Source: Spirochaetaceae bacterium (GTDB lineage Bacteria; Spirochaetota; Spirochaetia; SZUA-6; RPPD01). Taken from it: DNA of 5,847 bases. This document shows, piece after piece, positions 1-5,847 of the stretch. The notes under the pieces were generated by a model, which saw only the letters and a program-made list of their open reading frames with translations, was not told the DNA's origin and did no database searches. Where the stretch lies: contig RPPD01000163.1 of assembly GCA_003818675.1 (NCBI GenBank), forward strand, positions 1-5,847. The letters are read 5' to 3'. Numbering within the stretch: position 1 is the first letter of the stretch; the number at the start of each line of letters is the position of its first letter. The translations under genes and the position numbers were made by a program.

Positions 1-6
1 TAACAC

Positions 7-468
7 ATGGGAGTGCGTAGAAGAGGGAGAGTCCTCGCATTCCAGTCACTATATCGGTTTGATCTTTCACAAGCCACCCAGGATGAGCTTCTGGATTTTT
101 CCTGGTATGGGGAAGATAGAATTTCAAAACTCACTGATGAAACACTCGCTTTTGCGAGGCTTTTAATATCGGGCACTGTGGAAAACATTAAAGCAGTTGA
201 CCAGGCCATACGCGAAAATATCGAGCACTGGGATTTTGACAGGCTGTCACGTGTAGATCTTGCCATTTTACGTGTGAGTGTGTACTGCCTTCTTTTCCAG
301 GAAGATATACCCGCGACAGTGACTATAGACGAGGCAGTTATGATCGCCAAGGAATACTCCTCGGATGAGGCCTACAAGTTCATAAACGGAGTGCTTGATG
401 GAATCCGCAAGAAAAGTCCTGATGACAAAGGACCGGACAAACCGGGAACTTTTGGAAAAAAGGAATGA
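7..468 (+). CDS. nusB: NusB transcription antitermination factor
   Basis: NusB binds the boxA RNA element together with NusE (ribosomal protein S10) and helps RNA polymerase read through early terminators, chiefly in rRNA operons; it is cytoplasmic. The 153-residue product has the family pattern: a basic N-terminus leading into AFQSLY (residues 11-16), a central W75 followed by RLSRVDLAILR (79-89), the IPATVTIDEAV stretch (101-111) and the closing FINGVLDGI (125-133). After that comes a charged, probably disordered tail of about 18 residues (SPDDKGPDKP and on), which makes it slightly longer than the roughly 140 residues usual for NusB. An in-frame TAA at 1-3 limits the start; ATG 7 fits the family N-terminus. 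Its ribosome-binding site lies outside the window, so the start cannot be tested fully. The stop overlaps the next start as ATGA (465-468). Confidence 0.93.
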   Translation: MGVRRRGRVLAFQSLYRFDLSQATQDELLDFSWYGEDRISKLTDETLAFARLLISGTVENIKAVDQAIRENIEHWDFDRLSRVDLAILRVSVYCLLFQEDIPATVTIDEAVMIAKEYSSDEAYKFINGVLDGIRKKSPDDKGPDKPGTFGKKE

Positions 469-2129
469 TATCCGAGCGAAGCAGAAAAAGAATCATTCTC
501 GTCATTTCTATTCTAGTGCCGCTGGCAATTCTGTTGTTTTTCCTGGTACAACTTTATTTCTTCCAGAGCGCTGCAGGCACCTTCGGTGAACTGATGCAGA
601 AAGCGGATAATCTGATTTCCGGCGGATATCTTGAAGAGGCAAAAAGAATACTCGTACGCGCAACGGATCTCGCCCGAACAGACGCGGAATTTCTCCGGGT
701 CATAAAGAGGTACCATCGCTATTCAGAACTTTCTCATGATGATGTACCTTTCAGACAGCTTGTGACAAACAGCCAAAAAAAATACCCTGGAAATCTGGGG
801 CTGACACAGCTCGCTTTCCAGGTGATGCTGCAGGAGGGGCGGGCAAAAGATGTAATAGAGGCCGCCAGGTCCGAAATTAAAAGCGAACCTGTTCAGGCTT
901 TGGTTGCTGAAGCATACCTGCGGCTGGGAGAAAAACCAGAAGACATTGAAAAGGTAAAATCATTTGCAGGATATTTTACACCGCGCGACGCCCAATCTGT
1001 TGAAAGTCTTCTTGCAGCCTATGACGCTTTACATGAGCCGCGGTTTGTGCTTGATGCAGTCCTCCTCTGCATGGAAAAGGGAGATCTCCAAAAGGCCAGT
1101 CAGCTTTCAGAGACAAAGTTAAACGACCAAGAGTTTGATGAACCTGCAGGTTTGGTCGCCTGGGAAAATAACAGGTTACAGATCGCCGCATTAAGGCTTG
1201 CAAGCTTTGCGGGGAAAAACCCGGAACGTACTGATATCGATCTGCTTTTGGGAGACATTTACCTGGTGGACAACAAGCTGTCGCGCGCGGCCGAATATTA
1301 TGAAAGGGCAACTTCAGTTGGAAGTAAAGGTGCGCCGGAGGGATTTGTTAATCTCGCCTATATCATGCAGCAGCAGAACCTGGACGAGAAAGCCCGTTTT
1401 GTTCTGGAACAGGCCTGTAAAGTTTTTCCTGATGATCCAATGTCAGTAACAGAGTATGCGAAGTTCCTGGCCAGGAATGGTGAGCGGGAAAAGGCATTAA
1501 AGATACTGGATGAATTTTCGAAAAGGTTCCCTGAGGAAAGGAGCGTTCTGCTCACACGACTGGTTGTAAAAAGAGAGGGAACACCGGCATCCACATATGT
1601 ACAGCAACTCCAGGAATATTTCTATGAACATCCGGATGACGAACTCTCTGCGCAACTGCTGGTATTTTCAATACTCAGGTACCGGAATCTATCCCAGGCA
1701 AGAGACGTAATGGTATTCTGGAAGGACGCTACTGGCGGAAAAGAGAATGCCTGGATTACCGAGGCCGATGGTATTATGCTGGCCATGGAGGGAGAACTTG
1801 TTTTGGCAGAGAAGATGTTGCAGAATGCGGCCAGGTTGTCAGGGAGCTGGGATTTCCATTTCACTCATGCGGTAGTTTTACGAGAATTAGGTGCTTTAAA
1901 ACAGGGACTTACAGCCTGTGAAAACGCGCTTGAACGCACTGAATCAGATCCAACTGCTACAGATGCTGACAAAGCAAAGATTCTTGTTCTCAAGGCGTTC
2001 ATTGAGATTGCCAGAAACGATTACCAGGCTGCAAAAATCACCTATGGAGAAGTCATGTCAAAGGATCCCGCCAATCCTGATGTCTGGAATCTGACCCAAA
2101 AGCTGGGCTTGGGGAGGAAAAACCCTTGA
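465..2129 (+). CDS. Membrane-anchored tetratricopeptide-repeat protein
   Basis: The 554-residue protein has a basic start (RSRKR, residues 5-9), one hydrophobic segment at about 10-33, and then a long soluble, helix-rich region. There is no cleavage-site-like motif or lipobox cysteine, so I read it as a signal anchor with the body outside the inner membrane. The body shows degenerate TPR helix pairs. The clearest are at about 256-286 (LLLGDIYLVDNKLSRAAEYY), 290-322 (FVNLAYI...EKARFVLEQA), 325-356 (EYAKFLARNGEREKALKIL) and 504-537 (KAFIEIARNDYQAAKITYGE); weaker units probably fill 45-250 and 400-490. TPR proteins act as protein-binding scaffolds; the partner is not evident. The gene overlaps nusB by 4 bases, and GGA at 454-456 can serve as ribosome-binding site (8-base spacing). 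The bactofilin gene starts 49 bases downstream, making an envelope-assembly role plausible but unproven. Confidence 0.85.
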   Translation: MISERSRKRIILVISILVPLAILLFFLVQLYFFQSAAGTFGELMQKADNLISGGYLEEAKRILVRATDLARTDAEFLRVIKRYHRYSELSHDDVPFRQLVTNSQKKYPGNLGLTQLAFQVMLQEGRAKDVIEAARSEIKSEPVQALVAEAYLRLGEKPEDIEKVKSFAGYFTPRDAQSVESLLAAYDALHEPRFVLDAVLLCMEKGDLQKASQLSETKLNDQEFDEPAGLVAWENNRLQIAALRLASFAGKNPERTDIDLLLGDIYLVDNKLSRAAEYYERATSVGSKGAPEGFVNLAYIMQQQNLDEKARFVLEQACKVFPDDPMSVTEYAKFLARNGEREKALKILDEFSKRFPEERSVLLTRLVVKREGTPASTYVQQLQEYFYEHPDDELSAQLLVFSILRYRNLSQARDVMVFWKDATGGKENAWITEADGIMLAMEGELVLAEKMLQNAARLSGSWDFHFTHAVVLRELGALKQGLTACENALERTESDPTATDADKAKILVLKAFIEIARNDYQAAKITYGEVMSKDPANPDVWNLTQKLGLGRKNP

Positions 2130-2178
2130 ATCCACGTATCAAACATGGTATCCTTTTGGGCAGGAAGAATATAAAATA

Positions 2179-2625
2179 ATGGCGTCAAAGTCAGCCGAAC
2201 AACCCAATTGCATAATAGGTCCGGGCTCAGTGTTTGAAGGTAAATTCCGCGTAGTGGGATCAATTTTGATAGACGGCAAGTTTCAGGGGGAAATTGACAC
2301 AGAAGGCCAGCTGGTTGTGGGAAAAGCAGGCAAGGTCAAGACAGACATCAAGGCCAAAAAAGTAACAGTTTCGGGAATTTTAATTGGAAACATTCATGCC
2401 ACTGAGGAAGTGCAGCTGTCGGAGAGTGGAATGGTTCTGGGTAATATTGAAACACCCAGGCTTTTGGTAGAAGAGGGGGTAGTCACTCATGGCGAGGTTA
2501 CGATTACTGGCCAGAAGAGTGACGACATCACCAAAACCATTCAAGATGCATTTGGAAAGGATGCTGAGGATGAAATCAAGGTTCTGCTGCGACAGAAAAA
2601 AACTGCCCCTGCCAGAGAAGACTGA
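2179..2625 (+). CDS. Bactofilin (polymer-forming cytoskeletal protein)
   Basis: Bactofilins (DUF583/CcmA family) self-assemble without nucleotide into filaments from short beta-helical rungs and serve as scaffolds for cell shape and envelope synthesis on the cytoplasmic face of the membrane. In this 148-residue protein the domain spans about 12-110 and shows the periodic glycine and aliphatic rungs expected: IIGPGSVFEG (12-21), ILIDGKFQGEI (29-39), LVVGKAGKV (45-53), VTVSGILIGNI (62-72), MVLGNIETPRLLVEEG (85-100). Short flanking tails are normal for the family; the C-terminal tail (about 111-148) is charged and likely flexible. No membrane segment is present. ATG 2179 is the first possible start in its frame after a stop at 2092; AGGAAG (2162-2167) is a usable ribosome-binding site, though its 11-base spacing is rather long. 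Neighbours are the membrane-anchored TPR gene upstream and map 12 bases downstream. Bactofilin genes often neighbour an M23 peptidase gene; none is visible here. Confidence 0.9.
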   Translation: MASKSAEQPNCIIGPGSVFEGKFRVVGSILIDGKFQGEIDTEGQLVVGKAGKVKTDIKAKKVTVSGILIGNIHATEEVQLSESGMVLGNIETPRLLVEEGVVTHGEVTITGQKSDDITKTIQDAFGKDAEDEIKVLLRQKKTAPARED

Positions 2626-2637
2626 CCGGATATTTAC

Positions 2638-3384
2638 ATGATTGCTTTAAAAACACCACAGGATATTGATGGAATCAGACAGGCCAGCGGCATTCTGCAT
2701 GAAGCCATGAAGGCAATGAGGAATGCAATTGCACCAGGAATAACCACCAGGGAACTGGACCAGATAGCGCATACTACTATTATCAAGAGGGGCGGAAGCG
2801 CCGCTTTCCTTGGATATTGTGATTATCCTGCGTCCCTTTGCATTTCTGTAAATGAAGAAGTAATCCACGGGATTCCTGGAAAACGGAAGCTTGCCGATGG
2901 TGATATTGTTGGTCTTGACCTGGGTGTTATCTATAACAGATACTATTCAGATTCAGCTGTAACGGTTCCTGTCGGAAAAGCTGATAATGAGGACCAGAGG
3001 CTCATCAGGGTTACAGAGGAATGTCTCGAGCATGCAATAAAAAAGGCCGTTGCTGGAAACAGGATCAGGGATATCTCCGAGGCTGTTTATGAGCACGCCC
3101 GCCAGGCTGGATTTGACGTGGTAAGGGAATACTGTGGTCATGGTGTGGGTTTTGCCCTTCACGAGGATCCTCAGATATACAACTATCCGCATCCTGGTCC
3201 CAATCCCAAGCTGAAAGCTGGAATGGTACTGGCTATTGAGCCCATGATCAACTCGGGAACATGGCGTATAAAGATTTTAGACGATGGTTGGACCGTTAAA
3301 ACCGCGGACAACAGGAAATCTGCACACTGCGAACATACCGTGGCGATCTGGGATGATCGCACGGAAATCCTTACAAAATGGTAA
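2638..3384 (+). CDS. map: Type I methionine aminopeptidase
   Basis: This cytoplasmic dinuclear-metal enzyme removes the initiator methionine from nascent, deformylated proteins whose second residue is small. All five metal ligands of the family can be placed: D94 (GLDLG), D105 (YYSDSAV), H168 (GHGVG), E201 (AIEPM) and E232 (HCEHTV). The substrate-contacting histidines are also present: H77 (EEVIHGIPG) and H175 (ALHEDPQ). At 248 residues it is close to the bacterial type Ia length (about 250-265), with no N-terminal zinc-finger extension and no type II insert. ATG 2638 follows the bactofilin stop by 12 bases, with a weak GGA (2628-2630) ribosome-binding site, which suggests co-transcription with the bactofilin. 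The gene is complete and should be active. It is followed by a weak hairpin with a T-run and then by the promoter of the protease gene. Confidence 0.96.
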   Translation: MIALKTPQDIDGIRQASGILHEAMKAMRNAIAPGITTRELDQIAHTTIIKRGGSAAFLGYCDYPASLCISVNEEVIHGIPGKRKLADGDIVGLDLGVIYNRYYSDSAVTVPVGKADNEDQRLIRVTEECLEHAIKKAVAGNRIRDISEAVYEHARQAGFDVVREYCGHGVGFALHEDPQIYNYPHPGPNPKLKAGMVLAIEPMINSGTWRIKILDDGWTVKTADNRKSAHCEHTVAIWDDRTEILTKW

Positions 3385-3420
3385 GATTCACACAACAGCC
3401 GAGGAAACCCGGAAATATGT

Positions 3421-3440
3421 AAAAAGCCACAGCTTTTTTT
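3421..3440 (+). terminator. Possible weak intrinsic terminator after map
   Basis: AAAAAGC (3421-3427) pairs with GCTTTTT (3432-3438) across a CACA loop, and the T-run continues to 3440. The stem has only two G-C pairs, so termination may be partial or absent. Its place 36 bases after the map stop and just before a promoter supports a boundary between two transcription units. The symmetry also places an A-run before and a T-run after the stem, so a minus-strand transcript would meet a similar structure. Confidence 0.45.
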
Positions 3441-3443
3441 GTG

Positions 3444-3472
3444 ATGAAATTATTTTATTCCGATAGTATACT
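3444..3472 (+). promoter_or_regulatory. Predicted sigma70-type promoter of the htrA-like gene
   Basis: A -35-like ATGAAA (3444-3449, four of six matches to TTGACA) is separated by exactly 17 bases from a -10-like TATACT (3467-3472, five of six matches to TATAAT). Transcription would start near 3479, giving a leader of only about 15 bases that begins at the ribosome-binding site. The -10 box lies within a perfect 10-base palindrome, TAGTATACTA (3464-3473), which could be an operator. I see no CIRCE-like inverted repeat. The call rests on motif fit and location only. Confidence 0.5.
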
Positions 3473-3478
3473 AAGGAC

Positions 3479-3485
3479 AGGGGAG
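3479..3485 (+). promoter_or_regulatory. Strong ribosome-binding site of the htrA-like gene
   Basis: AGGGGAG lies 8 bases before ATG 3494 and is the best Shine-Dalgarno match in the window. It fixes the protease start upstream of the signal peptide; the next methionine (residue 57) would lose the signal and has no comparable site. Confidence 0.75.
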
Positions 3486-3493
3486 ATACTGTT

Positions 3494-4987
3494 ATGAACT
3501 GCAAGCTGAACTTGAGATCCAAATCAAATAAATCTATTTCAATCAAAGGTTGGATATGCCGGGCTGCATCAGGTATACTGCTTTTTTCAGTTGCCCTGGC
3601 GGCATCTTCTTGTCTTTCGATATTTGGGATAAACGGGGAGGAAGGTTCTGATGTCCCCTCCATGGAGAAGATGCAGAATACCTTCCGCGGTATTGCCGAC
3701 AAGGTGGTCCCTGTAGTGGTCAGCATACAGGTAAACGACATCATAGGCGGGGAAAACCCGTGGGAATATTTTTTCCAGGATCCAGAGGATGACAAGGGCA
3801 ATCCCGGCAACAGGGATTTTGAGCGATCGGGTATGGGTTCCGGAATAATCGTAGAGCGCCGCGAGGGGAAATACTTCGTTCTAACAAACTTTCATGTCAT
3901 TAAGGGCGGCAAGGAAATCATTATAATATGTTCTGATCAGCGGGAATATACAGCACAGATCGTGGGTTCTGATGAACGCAGGGATATTGCGCTTTTGTCC
4001 ATAGAAACCGGGGATGAACTTCCCTTGGCTTCCATGGGTGATTCTGACAAACTGAAGGTTGGCGACTGGGTAATAGCAGTCGGCAATCCATATGGATGGC
4101 AGTCAAGCGTAACTTCAGGTATTGTCAGCGCACTTGACAGACGGCTTGATAGAAATGCTTCCATATCCAATATAAATGACTTCATACAGACAGACGCGGG
4201 GATTAACCCGGGCAATTCAGGAGGCGCGCTTGTAAACCTCAAGGGAGAAATTATCGGAATCAACACCTGGATTACAAGCCCCACGGGCGGTTCAATCGGC
4301 ATCGGTTTTGCCATTCCGATCAACAACGCAAAGAAGCTTGTAAATGATTTTATTACAATTGGAAAGGTCCAATACGGCTGGCTTGGTGTGTCCATCAACC
4401 GTTCCATTTCGCAGGATGCAGAAAAGGAACTAAAGATATACAGGGTGAAGGGCGCATTTGTAAATTTTATAATAAAGGATTCTCCCGCCCAGAGGGGTGG
4501 AATTCTTCCCGGGGATCTCATAACATCCATAAACGGGAAGCAAGTGCTTGATGAGGGTCATTTCATACAGATGATCGGGAACATTCCAGCAGGGATTCCG
4601 GTGGAGTTTACAATTATCAGACTGGGAGAGAAGACAAAAATCACCTTTGCGCTTGATGTCCGTCCGTCAGAGACAGCAGTCACGAATATGGCCAATAACT
4701 CATGGCCGGGTTTTATAACTTTACCCCTTTCAAAAGAGGTTCGGGACCGTTATAAGATAGCCGCCCAGGAGAATGGAATAGTTGTAATTTCCGTGGAAAA
4801 AAACACTCCTGCTTTCCATGCAGGATTGCATACCGGAGACCTTATTAAGACGATAAACGGGAAAGCAGTCATAAACATGATAGATTATTTTGGCGCATTA
4901 AACGGCCCTGCAGGCACTGATAAAAAGGATCTTGCGATGGAGATCCTGCGGGGAGGCAGTGCGGAGACTATCACTATTCCCAGATGA
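3494..4987 (+). CDS. HtrA/DegP-like periplasmic serine protease, probable lipoprotein
   Basis: HtrA (MEROPS S1C) proteases degrade or refold damaged envelope proteins without ATP. In this 497-residue protein the trypsin-like domain covers about 60-290, with an intact triad: H134 (LTNFHV), D164 (RRDIALL) and S242 (GINPGNSGGAL, 236-246). NPYG (198-201) and IGIGFAIP (268-275) are further family marks. PDZ1 starts at GWLGVS (295-300), with a carboxylate-binding core near SPAQRGGILPGDLI (330-343). PDZ2 is more divergent, about 403-497, with TPAFHAGLHTGDLI (438-451). The loop between the first strands (about 85-113) is shorter than in E. coli DegP, more like DegQ. The N-terminus has a long basic region (1-23), a hydrophobic core (about 28-37) and AASSC ending at C40. 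This resembles a relaxed spirochaetal lipobox, so the mature protein may be lipid-anchored; an ordinary signal peptide is the alternative. The gene has its own promoter and overlaps the next gene by ATGA. Confidence 0.93.
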   Translation: MNCKLNLRSKSNKSISIKGWICRAASGILLFSVALAASSCLSIFGINGEEGSDVPSMEKMQNTFRGIADKVVPVVVSIQVNDIIGGENPWEYFFQDPEDDKGNPGNRDFERSGMGSGIIVERREGKYFVLTNFHVIKGGKEIIIICSDQREYTAQIVGSDERRDIALLSIETGDELPLASMGDSDKLKVGDWVIAVGNPYGWQSSVTSGIVSALDRRLDRNASISNINDFIQTDAGINPGNSGGALVNLKGEIIGINTWITSPTGGSIGIGFAIPINNAKKLVNDFITIGKVQYGWLGVSINRSISQDAEKELKIYRVKGAFVNFIIKDSPAQRGGILPGDLITSINGKQVLDEGHFIQMIGNIPAGIPVEFTIIRLGEKTKITFALDVRPSETAVTNMANNSWPGFITLPLSKEVRDRYKIAAQENGIVVISVEKNTPAFHAGLHTGDLIKTINGKAVINMIDYFGALNGPAGTDKKDLAMEILRGGSAETITIPR

Positions 4988-5601
4988 AATCAGAGTATAT
5001 TTCATTTGATAAAGTACGGAACAACGCGATAAAACTCGCATATGAAATAGTCACAAAATGGGGGATTCCGGACATCATCTATGTTTCACTGCGCGGCGGT
5101 GCTGCGATGGGAAATATAATGAGTGATTATTTCAGAATTCTGGCGGGTAATAAAAAAACAATTCTGTACGCAGCCGTGGTTGCGCGATCCTATGAGGGTC
5201 CAGGCAAAAGCAGTGAAGTCACAGTCGACGGGTGGACATTGGACCCATCCAATTTAACACGTGGAGCAAAGGTGCTTCTTGTTGACGACATCTTTGACAC
5301 CGGGAAAACAATCAACTACCTGGTCAAGCATCTTGTCGGTACTGGATTGAAAATGGCTGATATAAAAATTGCGGTTCATGACTACAAAGTCAGGACTTAT
5401 CTTAAAGAACAGCAGCCAGCAGTACCTGATTTTTACTGTTACAAACACATTGTAGACAGCCTTGCAGATGATTTCTGGATTCACTATCTTATTCATGAAC
5501 TCACAGGACTTTCTGACCAGGAACTGGATTGCCATTTTGCTGCGCAAGATTCAGGAATGTTGGATGCGATAGAATACCTCAAGGTGTCAAGGAAGAAATA
5601 A
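4984..5601 (+). CDS. Phosphoribosyltransferase, probably purine salvage (type I PRT fold)
   Basis: The 205-residue protein has the diagnostic PRPP-binding motif VLLVDDIFDTGKTI (97-110), with adjacent acidic residues D101/D102 that contact the ribose hydroxyls and the TGKT phosphate loop. The earlier SLRGGAAMGNIMSDYF (35-50) matches the region that binds pyrophosphate in hypoxanthine/xanthine-type PRTs. Such enzymes join a nucleobase to PRPP to make a nucleoside monophosphate and release pyrophosphate. The C-terminal part, with DFYCYKHIVDSLADDFWIHY (149-168), should form the hood that recognises the base; its WIHYLIHELTGLS pattern does not let me choose between hypoxanthine, guanine and xanthine. 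It is cytoplasmic, with no signal or membrane segment. The start overlaps the protease stop as ATGA (4984-4987), and no good ribosome-binding site lies at normal distance (nearest GGAG at 4963-4966), so translation probably relies on coupling to the protease gene. A strong hairpin terminator follows immediately. Confidence 0.85.
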   Translation: MKSEYISFDKVRNNAIKLAYEIVTKWGIPDIIYVSLRGGAAMGNIMSDYFRILAGNKKTILYAAVVARSYEGPGKSSEVTVDGWTLDPSNLTRGAKVLLVDDIFDTGKTINYLVKHLVGTGLKMADIKIAVHDYKVRTYLKEQQPAVPDFYCYKHIVDSLADDFWIHYLIHELTGLSDQELDCHFAAQDSGMLDAIEYLKVSRKK

Positions 5602-5637
5602 AAAATGCGCCCCGGAATGATCCGGTGCGCCTTTTTT
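5600..5637. terminator. Strong bidirectional intrinsic terminator
   Basis: GCGC (5607-5610) pairs with GCGC (5627-5630) and CCGGA (5612-5616) pairs with TCCGG (5621-5625), around an ATGA loop (5617-5620) with one internal C/T mismatch (5611/5626). Six T (5632-5637) follow on the plus strand. Six A (5600-5605) precede the stem, giving a T-run on the minus strand. It ends the protease/phosphoribosyltransferase unit and also sits 12 bases past the stop codon of the convergent minus-strand gene, so one structure probably serves both. Confidence 0.9.
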
Positions 5638-5642
5638 ATGGT

Positions 5643-5847
5643 TTATTCAAGAGTCCAGCTGCCTGTCCATGCATCTATTTCAAATGTGTTGCGCCAGAGT
5701 CCCGCGGTTGCCGGACCTAAGAAAATTGTGGTGCTATCCTTGTAAATGCATTCTATTCCGCCATAGAATAGATCTGTTTTGGAACCATCGGCAAAATGAG
5801 TTGCTTCAAAAGCACCAGACGCAACATTGACCTGATAGAATCCGTAA
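5643..5847 (-). CDS. C-terminal end of an unrecognised convergent protein (partial, 5' end outside window)
   Basis: On the minus strand a reading frame is open from the window edge (first complete codon at 5846-5844) down to TAA at 5645-5643, giving 67 residues. It begins YGFYQVNVASGAFEATHFAD and ends DAWTGSWTLE. The fragment contains no methionine, so its start must lie beyond 5847. It looks like real protein: rich in aromatic residues, glycine and threonine, with alternating polar and hydrophobic positions that suggest beta-strands (for example DLFYGG, TTIFLGP, NTFEIDAW), as in secreted or envelope proteins. I do not recognise a family. Support for it being a gene: an open frame of 68 codons, a plausible composition, convergent placement, and a bidirectional terminator 12 bases past its stop. 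The other complete-codon minus-strand frame checked from the edge meets a stop after 13 codons. Function unknown. Confidence 0.7.
   Translation of the reverse strand, partial: YGFYQVNVASGAFEATHFADGSKTDLFYGGIECIYKDSTTIFLGPATAGLWRNTFEIDAWTGSWTLE

Noticed and set aside
976..1311. Minus-strand open frame of 111 codons inside the TPR gene
   Set aside because: Arginine-, proline- and cysteine-rich translation without a motif, fully antisense to a convincing TPR coding region.
2170..2178. TATAAAATA just before the bactofilin start as a possible -10 element
   Set aside because: It abuts the start codon, leaving no room for a leader, and no -35-like element lies at the right distance. The 49-base gap shows nothing else I can support apart from a ribosome-binding site.
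2095..2178. Possible upstream extension of the bactofilin
   Set aside because: The frame is open back to a stop at 2092 but contains no ATG, GTG or TTG start, and the family N-terminus fits ATG 2179.
3388..3810. Minus-strand open frame of 140 codons crossing the map/protease gap
   Set aside because: It covers the predicted promoter, ribosome-binding site and signal peptide of the protease gene, and has low-quality protein composition with no family motif.
3937..4530. Minus-strand open frame of 197 codons
   Set aside because: It lies wholly opposite the protease domain, whose triad and PDZ motifs are clear on the plus strand. The translation has no recognisable motif and looks like the complement of a coding frame.
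5529..5720. Plus-strand open frame running through the terminator
   Set aside because: It overlaps the end of the phosphoribosyltransferase gene, the strong hairpin and the convergent gene; its translation is not protein-like.

Overview
This window looks like ordinary bacterial chromosome from a Gram-negative-type (two-membrane) organism with balanced, mid-range GC. My best guess is a spirochaete of the Treponema/Spirochaeta kind. The reasons are the character of the NusB N-terminus, a bactofilin next to a membrane-anchored TPR protein, and a type I methionine aminopeptidase directly followed by an HtrA protease. From memory, unchecked here, map and htrA are also neighbours in Treponema pallidum. 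The lineage call is an inference and not secure.

Layout. Positions 7-3384 hold a tightly packed plus-strand cluster: nusB, a signal-anchored TPR protein that overlaps it by ATGA, a bactofilin, and map. An AT-rich hairpin with a T-run follows map (3421-3440). A sigma70-like promoter (3444-3472) then starts a second plus-strand unit: an HtrA/DegP-like serine protease with a full His-Asp-Ser triad, two PDZ domains and a probable lipoprotein signal, overlapped by ATGA with a purine-type phosphoribosyltransferase. This unit ends at a strong hairpin flanked by A- and T-runs (5600-5637) that should terminate transcription in both directions. To its right a minus-strand gene enters from beyond the window. 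Only its last 67 codons are visible (5643-5846); that piece contains no methionine, so an ATG-based gene search misses it.

How the genes relate. NusB (antitermination and rRNA transcription), MetAP (N-terminal methionine removal) and the phosphoribosyltransferase (probably nucleobase salvage) are housekeeping functions. The TPR protein, bactofilin and HtrA protease point to the cell envelope: a TPR scaffold outside the inner membrane, a cytoplasmic polymer that may bind the membrane, and a periplasmic quality-control protease. I see no mobile element, CRISPR array, RNA gene or obviously exotic system. The points most worth a second look are the TPR/bactofilin pairing without an adjacent M23 peptidase, the putative lipidation of the HtrA protease, the palindrome over its promoter, and the truncated convergent gene.
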